Source: Closterium sp. NIES-65
Taxonomy: Eukaryota > Streptophyta > Zygnematophyceae > Desmidiales > Closteriaceae
Direction of reading: 5' to 3'
Assembly: GCA_948144175.1 (NCBI GenBank)
Contig: CANXME010000043.1
Location: 124,001-188,000 of the forward strand
Length of the DNA stretch: 64,000 bases
In this document: positions 57,190 to 64,000 of the stretch, one piece after another
How positions within the stretch are numbered: position 1 is the stretch's first letter
How the letters are laid out: every line of letters begins with the position of its first letter
Made by a program: the position numbers and the translations under genes
Notes under the pieces: generated by a model
Databases searched by the model: none
What the model was told of the DNA's origin: nothing
Seen by the model: only the letters and a program-made list of their open reading frames with translations

Positions 57190-57501
57190 GGAACTGCTGG
57201 AGTCAGGGTCCAAGGAGTTGCTGAGGAACTGCTGGAATCAGGTTCTGAGGAGCATCGGAAACTATTTGAAGGGGTTGCTGAAAGGCTGTTTGATTCTGTC
57301 TACAGAAGCATTGCTGATGAGCTTTTTTTATTTGCTACACCTGATTCTCAACCTGGAGCAGCTGTTCCGGCGACTAGCCGACGGAATGTGGAGGAGGAAG
57401 AAGCGGCAGATGCAGCAGCCAATCGTGTTATAGAGGAAGCATCGGACTTAGCAACAGATGAAGCAGCAGAGGAAGCAGCAGCAGCAGCTTCAGCTTCGTG
57501 A
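57190..57501 (+). other. Possible exon-like open frame
   Basis: 103 codons without an ATG start, ending at TGA 57499. The predicted peptide is acidic and helix-prone (segments LLESGSEEHRKLFEG, VEEEEAADAAANRV). Directly upstream a 34-bp segment (GTTGCTGAGGAACTGC...) is duplicated out of phase, which breaks the frame. It overlaps the start of H's Gag in another frame. It may be a broken host exon or the remains of another element's ORF; no family is recognised. Confidence 0.25.
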
Positions 57502-60500
57502 GTGGTTGGCTCAGAGGGGTAGGTCTGGGGGTACTCGCTATCCGTATGTCCTTCGCACCGATGAGCGTGCTGGTCAGACATGCGGCAAGCCCCACCCCCA
57601 GCAGCGTTGCTTCTCCCGCCTTGACGATGCCTGGCGTGAGGAGATGGGTGCAGAGGTTGAGACCCCTCGCTGGTTTGACCTGCATAAGAAGGGTGTAGAC
57701 ATCTTTGCTCTTGACTATGATGCTATTCTTGCTGCCATGTATGCATTGTCTGTTAGTGCTGAGGGTGACTGCTATCTGTGTATGCCGTCTGATCCATGTA
57801 TAGAGCCAGCAGCTCTTGGTGCTTGCGAGTCTGAGCTCTCAGATACAGCGTCCGCTGCCTTAGGTGCGGGTGAGTCTGCGCTGTCAGGTACTGCACCTTC
57901 TACCGCCTTGCACACCTTCACTCTTGACTCAGGTGCTTCTAGGTGTTTCTTCCGTGACAGCACAGCCCTCACACCGCTCCCTGCACCAGTTGCAGTCTCC
58001 CTGGCTGACCCCTCGAGGGGTCCAGTCCTTGTACGGTCTACCACTGTGCTTCCTTGCTCAGCGGTCCCGTCTGGTTCGCTCTCAGGTCTCCACCTCCCCT
58101 CGTTCTCTACGAACTTGGTGAGCAACGCTGTCATTCAGGACCACTGGGTTGATACCTTCACCCCTGGAGGACAGCGTGTGGCGATCTGTACGTGCTCCAG
58201 GACTGGGCGACACCTGGCCACGTTCACGCGTGCGCTAGGGTCGGGCCTTTACACACTGACCACTGTGTCTCCCCAGGTCGTTGGTGTCGGTCAGGCGACT
58301 GCGTTAGGTCAGGTAGACTCCCCTTGCTCGTGTCGCTCCCTGTCGCACCAGACCGTTCTCTGGCACCACCGTCTGGGCCACCCCTCCTTGCCCCGTCTTC
58401 GTGACATGCACCGTCGCATCCTTGTGTCTGGTCTTCCCCGGACCCTGCCTCGCCTCCTTGCTTCGCCTGCCCCGGCCTGCCTTCCTTGCGTCGAGGGGCG
58501 GCAGTGCACCGCTCCTCACTCCTCGTTTCCTCCGACAGAGGCTCCGCTGCAGACTCTCCACATGGACGTGTGGGGCCCCGCCCGCGTCAGCAGACGGGGT
58601 GGAGAGCGGTACTTCCTGCTCGTAGTTGACGACTACTCGCGTTACACCACGGTCTTCCCCTTGCGCACCAAGGGTGACGTCCCTGCTGTCCTGATCCCTT
58701 GGATCCGAGCGGTTCATCTCCAGCTCCGCAGGAGGTTTCAGACCGACCTCTCTGTTCTGCGTCTGCACTCTGACAGGGGCGAAGAGTTCGCCTCCGACTT
58801 CTTGCGCGGCTTCTGTCAGGAGGAGGGCATCACCCAGTCTTACACGCTTCCGGGCTCACCGCAGCAAAATGGGGTTGCTGAGCGCCGCATTGGAACGGTC
58901 ATGGAGATCGCTCGTACCTCCTTGATTCATGCGGCGGCTCCCCATTTTCTGTGGCCGTTTGCGGTCCGGTACGCCGCACAGCAGCTCAACCTCTAGCCCC
59001 GTGTCTCCGTTCCGGAGACCTCGCCCACACTGAGGTGGACGGGGGAGGTTGGTGACGCGTCGGTGTTCTGGGTCTGGGGTGCCCGTGCTCTTGTTCTCGA
59101 TACGTCTGCAGACAAGCTCTCCTCCCGCACCCTTCCCTGTGTCTTCCTCGGCTTTCCGACTGCCGCGCCTGGCTGGCAGCTTTACCACCCCGCCTCGCGC
59201 CGTGTCCTGTCTTCTCAGGACGTCACCTTTGACGAGTCAGTCCCTTTCTACCGCCTCTTTCCCTACCGCACTGCCCCTCTCCCCCCCCCCCGCCACTCTT
59301 CCTCGCTCCAGGTTCCCTTCCGGTAGACCCCCTTCCCCCCCAGGGTCCTGCTCCTTTAGGTGTGTCTCAGGTAGACCCACCTCCCTTAGCTGAGCTTGTC
59401 GAGGTCACTAGCGACTCAGGTACTGCTGAGGGTGGTACTGCTCGAGGTGCTGCGTCTGGAGGTGCTGAGCCACGGCGTGAGGTACTGGAGGGTGCGGGGC
59501 CTGGGGGTGCTGAGCCGGTGCGTGAGGTGCAGGAGGGTGCAGGGCCTGGGGGTGCTAAGCCGGTGCGTGAGGTGCTGGAGGGTGCGTAGCCTGGGAGTGA
59601 TGTGCCATTGCATGAGGTCCTGGAGGGTGCAGAGCCTGGGGGCGCTGAGCCGGTGCTTGAGGTGCTGGAGGGTGCAAGGCCTGGGGGTGCTGAGCCGGTG
59701 CGTGAGGTGCTAGAGGGTGCGTAGCTTGGGAGTGCTTTGCCAGTGCGTGAGGTCCTGGAGGGTGCAGAGCCTGGGCGCACTGAGCTGGAGGGTGCTGGTC
59801 CGGTTTCTCGCCGGCCCCCTACGCCAGCGGAGCTGCGAGAGTGGTTTGCGGTTCGTTAGCGATTGCGGAGACGTCCTGGAGTTGGCTGTACTGCTACTTG
59901 AGCTGGAGACACTCGTGCTGCTGACACCACAGGCCCTGGAGGTGCTCGTATTGGAGGTACTCGAGCTGCCGGGGCCGGTGGTGTTGGAGGAGGTTCTACT
60001 GTAGACTCTAGTACTAGAGGTACCGGGTCTGGGGGTGCGGCTGCTGGGAGTACTAGAGCTGGAGACCCTGGAGCTGCTGGTTCTGGTTCTGGGGTTGCTG
60101 TTGTTGGTGTTGGTGCTGCTGGAGCAGCTGGTGGTACTGCTGTTGGTGCTACTGGTGTTGGGGCTACTGGAGGTTCTGCTAGAGCTGCCGGTGGGGCTGG
60201 TGGAGCTCTCGGAGCTGCTGGTGGTGCTGCTGTTGGTGCTACTGGTGCTGGAGCTGCTGGAAGTGCTGCTAGAGCTGTAAGTGGAGCTGGTGGGGCTGCT
60301 CGAGCTGCTGGTGGTGCTGCTGCTGGTGCTCCTGTTGGATCTGGGGGTGCTGAGCGGCCGCGGCCGTACTTTGTTCCACTCCTTGAGCAGGTTCTTGGTC
60401 TCCCGCCTTCTCCCAGTCCACCCCCTTCCTTAGAGTGTCCACCGCCTGTCCTGTTGCAGTCACAGCTATAGCCCACCTCCCCACTGCCTGCTCCGTCTCC

Positions 60501-62605
60501 TTACACTGGTCCGACAGGAGGTCTTGCTGAGCGTCGTGAGCTTGCGTCTCGTCCTGCGTCGCCTGTTCGTGCTGCCTCGCGCTAGTAGTCGTAGTTCGCG
60601 TCCTCCTCCTGACGCTGGCATGCACCGGATGACTCTGCGTCCTTCCACTGCTCCACAGCGTGTCCCTCTGCCGTCTCCTCCTGAGTCCTCTCTTCCTGCC
60701 CTTGCTGACTCGGAGTCTGACTCCCTTCGTGCTACTAGTCTCACTGTCACGCGTCTCCTGGCTACTGTTGTGACTGACCCTTCCTTTGAGTCTGCTGCTG
60801 CGTCTGCGCTGGTTGCCGAGCTTGTCGACTTTGCTGCTCGCTGCCGTCTAGACTACGCTGCTAGTCTTGTTGCTGAGTCTGGGTCTGTCTGTCCTCCATC
60901 CGTCGGGGGTGAGTGTGCCCTTGGCACGGACGTCCTTGAGGACAGGCAGGAGGAGTTCTAGTGTTTGGCTACTGCTTCAGCTCATCTCGTGTCCATGCTG
61001 CTTGCCCCTGAGAGAGACTCGAATGCACTAGACATCCCGACTCCACGCTCTTACGCAGAGGCGATTGAGGGTCCCTACTCCTCTCAGTGGCAGGCAGCCA
61101 TGGATGCAAAGATGGCTTCCTAGAAGTCCACAGGCACCTAAGTCGACGAGGTTCCCCCACCTGGGGCGAACATTGTCGATGGCATGTGGATCTTCAAGGT
61201 GAAGCGGCCGCCGGGTTCTCCGCCTGTCTTCAAGGCACGTTACGTTGCTCGTGGCTTTAGACAACGGCAGGGAGTTGACTACTTTCAGACCTTCTCTCCC
61301 ACCCCAAAGATGACCACTCTTTCGGTACTATAGCACGTCGCTGCTCAGCGTGACTACGAGCTTCACTTTAGCACAGCCGTTCTACAGGGCAGCCTGTACG
61401 AGGAGATCTGGATGTGCCGCCCACCTGGCTTCACTAGGGTCGTTTCCCCCTGGTACCCAGTGGAGCCTCCGGCGGCCAGTCTACGGTCTCCGCCAGTCAC
61501 CTCGTCAGTGGCACGACACAGTGAGAACTACACTTGCGGCTCTTGGGTTTGCTCCTTCTACTGCTGACCCATCGCTGTTTCTACGCACCGACACTTTGCT
61601 GCCGCCGTTCTACATCCTCGTGTATGTCGACGACTTGGTCTTTGCTACTGCTGACACTGAGGCACTGACTCTAGTGAAGTCGGAGCTGCAGAAGAGACAC
61701 ACGTGCACAGACCTGGGTGAGCTACACAGCTATCTTGGCTTGCAGATCACTCGGGACAGAGCATGCCGCACCATCACTCTGACCCAGTCACACATGGTGC
61801 AGCAGGTCCTTCAGCGCTTCGACTTCCAGTTCTCCTCGCCACAATCCACTCCTCTGCCTACTGGTCACTCGCTCTCAGCTCTGCCTTCGAATGAGTCCGT
61901 AGAGTCGAGTGGCCCGTATCCAGAGCTTGTGGGCTGCCTCATGTACCTGATGACCTGCACTCGCCCTGACCTCGCTTACCCTCTTAGCATCCTGGCACGC
62001 TACGTTGCGCCCGGAAGACACCATCCAGAGCAATGGAAGGCAGCTAAGAGGGTGATGCGTTAATTGTGCAGTACATCAGGCATGGGGCTCGTGCTTGGAG
62101 GACGGGGTCCAGTTGTCCTTATGGTCACTCAGACGCTTCTTGGGTAGACGACTTGGCTATGCAGCGGTCGTCACATTGTTACTTCTTCAGCCTTGGCTCC
62201 GGTTCTGTCTCTTGGCGGTCTACCCGCTCTTCTTCTGTTCTCAGCTCCAGCTATGAGGCTGAGATCTACGCAGGGGCCATGGCTGCACAAGAGCTGCGTT
62301 GGCTCACCTACCTGCTGACCGACTTGGGCGAGGTGCCTCGTTCTCCTCCAGTTCTGTACGTCGATAACAAGGCAATGCTTGCCTTGTGTCGTGAACAGAG
62401 GTTGGAGCACAGAACGAAGCACATCCCTCTTCGCTACTTCCTTGCTCGGGAGCTGCAGCAGCGTGGTCAGCTTCGTCTTGCCTACGTGGCCTCTCAGGCC
62501 AACACTGCTGATGTGTTCACCAAGGCACTTTCGCCTCGTGACCATCAGCGCTTCTGTACTGCACTTGGCCTTGTTCCTATGTCTTCTCACTTACTTACCT
62601 CTTGA
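57458..62605 (+). pseudogene. Gag-Pol of H, decayed
   Basis: The first frame (57458-58996) has the knuckle-like segment (TCGKPHPQQRC, first Cys absent), LDSGASRCFF protease, HHRLGHPSL, integrase LHMDV, DSDRGEEF and QQNGVAERR, ending at TAG 58994. Frameshifts and stops follow (near 59290, 59587, 59722). The hinge is built of 15-residue units with VREVLEGAGPGGAEP rather than the PGGAE pentamers of A. RT begins near 61080 after stops at 60959 and 61121. YVDD lies near 61623-61634, and RNase H resumes at 62066 after a stop at 62060. The natural end is at 62605. Confidence 0.88.
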
Positions 62606-62832
62606 CCTTGCCTGTACTGTTATTTATATTATATACCTGCATGCTTGCGCTTGTTAGGTAGTGATCACTGTACTGTTGCTTTTATATATATATCTCTGCA
62701 TGTGGACTGGCCTTGTGGCCCTTTGCTTGTGCTCAGATTGTGTGGTGACGTTGTGATCCACCCTGAGCTTGCTTTGCTTCTCTTGACTGGTCTTATGACC
62801 CCTTGTTCTCCCCCACTTTGCCTATGGGGGTG

Positions 62833-62956
62833 TGTCAAATGATATATGTGTTTAGGCTGTAGTGGGGTTGCCAATATGGGGTACAGTCCCTTCTAGGGTT
62901 TCATATTTGTACCCACCTCTTTCATAGTTCATTCATTCCTGCCTAGTATTCTGACA
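62833..62956 (+). repeat. 3' LTR of H
   Basis: 124 bp from TGTCAAATG to TTCTGACA, similar to the I LTR at 31371-31501. It has the telo-box-like TAGGGTTT at about 62894-62901. It ends directly against the Gag remnant J. Confidence 0.85.
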
Positions 62957-63650
62957 AAAGGAGCTCCGTGGGCTGCTTTGCCTCCTGCATCGCCTCATCT
63001 TGGAGGATCTAGCTGGTGAGGGAGTCCTCGTCGAGGGACTCACGTGTACCGGGCACCATCGTCATCCTCTTCATGAGGTTGTAGCTGCGCGGCAGCTCCT
63101 TGAGGATGTGGGTGATGTAGGACGCCGTCGAGTATTCGGCGCCCGCCATCTGCATTTCAGCCAGGATCCGTCGAGCACGGTTGTAGTAGTCCGTCGCCAA
63201 CTCCTGCTCGCCCATTCGAATGGGTATCATCTTCTCCTCCAGTTGTCCGATGTACAGGTCCTCCTTCACTTGGTACGACAACAGGATGAAGTGCCATGCT
63301 TGGTGGCTAGCATCCAGTCACTCTCGACAGCTCCTGAGCGCTAGTTGAACCACCGGCGAGGAGCACCTCGAGATGAGCATGAAGGTGAGCAAGTGAGCTG
63401 CACAAAACTCCCCGCGCATCTCGACATCCTCCTCAGGCGGAATTGGCACAGTGTAGTCGGTGAAGCCCTTCAGCCCGACGACCTCCAGCTGAGGTTCTAT
63501 CGATTCCCTCAAGGTGATGAGGTCACGTCGACCTTGTAGTGGTGCAACGGTGATCCGGTCCAGCGAGAACTTGAAGTAGACATACGATGTGCAATCCCGC
63601 CTGCTGTCACGTGCGTCGTCGCCGAGAGCCCTCCACCGCTTCTTAGAGGA
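62957..63650 (-). pseudogene. Copia Gag fragment J, different lineage
   Basis: On the minus strand: FSLDRITVAPLQGR, RESIEPQLEVVGLKGF, RCSSPVVQLALRSCRE, a TGA at 63320-63318, then QAWHFILLSYQV, LYIGQLEEKM, RMGEQELATDYYNRARR, ILKELPRSYNLMKR and LTSQILQDEAM. This is the UBN2/retrotran_gag type of Ty1/copia Gag and is unlike the MATPSVLAFD Gag. It stops where H's LTR begins, so H or a deletion cut it. The zinc knuckle and pol are absent. Confidence 0.8.
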
Positions 63651-64000
63651 GAGCGACTTCAAACTTCGACGTCGGCACGCGAGCTGCCTGCAGCCGCCGT
63701 CGAACCGCAGCACTCGTGCTTGACTCCTGTCGATGCTACCGTCGACCTTGATCACCCCTCTCTGCTTTGTGTCATCGTTGCCGCTGAATCGTGCACCGCC
63801 GTTGACCGCGTCGTCGACGCCACCTTCGTTTCGCACCGGTCGAGGAGAAACAGGACAGAAAGGGTGCTTTGTCGCCCACTATGCACGGATGCCCTACCCA
63901 GCGATCACCCACGGGATTGACCCGTACTCGCCATCCTCATGGCGTTTCCTCGCATCAGCCAAACGTGCCTCCAAAATGTCCGCAACGCCTGCATTAGCTA
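63651..64000. other. Window end without recognisable gene
   Basis: Probably the 5' side of J (leader or N-terminal codons on the minus strand), but no conserved motif or LTR is visible before the window ends. Confidence 0.35.

Larger units (their letters stand above)
57458..62956 (+). mobile_element. Ty1/copia element H, 5'-truncated
   Basis: Gag-Pol homology starts at about 57458 just before the LREW segment, with no 5' LTR, PBS, leader or N-terminal Gag. It runs through protease, integrase, hinge, RT and RNase H to a PPT hairpin (62810-62832) and a 124-bp 3' LTR (62833-62956). The LTR and Gag are closest to I, so H belongs to a second copia subfamily. Confidence 0.88.

Overview
The window is almost pure transposable-element DNA from a eukaryotic nuclear genome. 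I see no intact host gene. Nearly every recognisable protein is a piece of a Ty1/copia Gag-Pol. The elements have very short LTRs (124-135 bp, TGTCAG...CA), primer-binding sites matching the 3' end of initiator tRNA-Met, and very GC-rich coding sequence. LTR telo-box motifs and a chromodomain Ty3/gypsy element suggest the green lineage, perhaps a streptophyte alga with a large genome; this placement is an inference.

Layout. (1) 1-7385: copia element A (+), its 5' LTR cut by the window edge. (2) 7386-26008: a deep nest. A relic copia M (+) is interrupted by a TA-flanked MITE (7422-24844). The MITE holds a non-autonomous LTR element C (-, 7717-24610, TSD GTATG). C holds copia D (+, 8056-23118, TSD GACTG). 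D holds copia E (-, 8856-16270, TSD CGGAG) and a 377-bp TRIM (-, 21123-21499, TSD CTGCT). Target-site duplications can be read at every level, and LTR divergence falls inward (C 3 differences, D 1, E 0). (3) 26009-33010: 3'-truncated copia I (-), then the PR/integrase remainder of M (+). (4) 34010-53320: a chromodomain Ty3/gypsy relic (-) split by non-autonomous element G (36209-52923). G's 5' LTR is split by copia K (36271-51166, TSD GTTTG), which is split by copia L (43469-50821). G's 3' LTR carries a solo LTR of the TRIM family (52642-52779, TSD GCTCT). (5) 53320-57457: unassigned DNA with 30-bp GTCGAC-type tandem repeats, foldbacks and one possible exon-like frame. (6) 57458-62956: 5'-truncated copia H (+). 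(7) 62957-63650: part of a different copia Gag (J, -).

All Gag-Pol copies are broken by stops or frameshifts, so each is annotated as a pseudogene. The shared plan is: 0.7-1 kb tandem-repeat leader, Gag, polyglycine tract, unusual zinc-knuckle-like segment, DSGAS protease, HHCC/DDE integrase, repetitive acidic-Gly hinge, YVDD reverse transcriptase, RNase H.

The most interesting observations are the TRIM, whose LTR/PBS junction forms a tRNA-like body with Pol III A- and B-box matches; a hairpin just after the PBS kept by compensatory change across element families; and a second hairpin pairing the polypurine tract at the 3' end.
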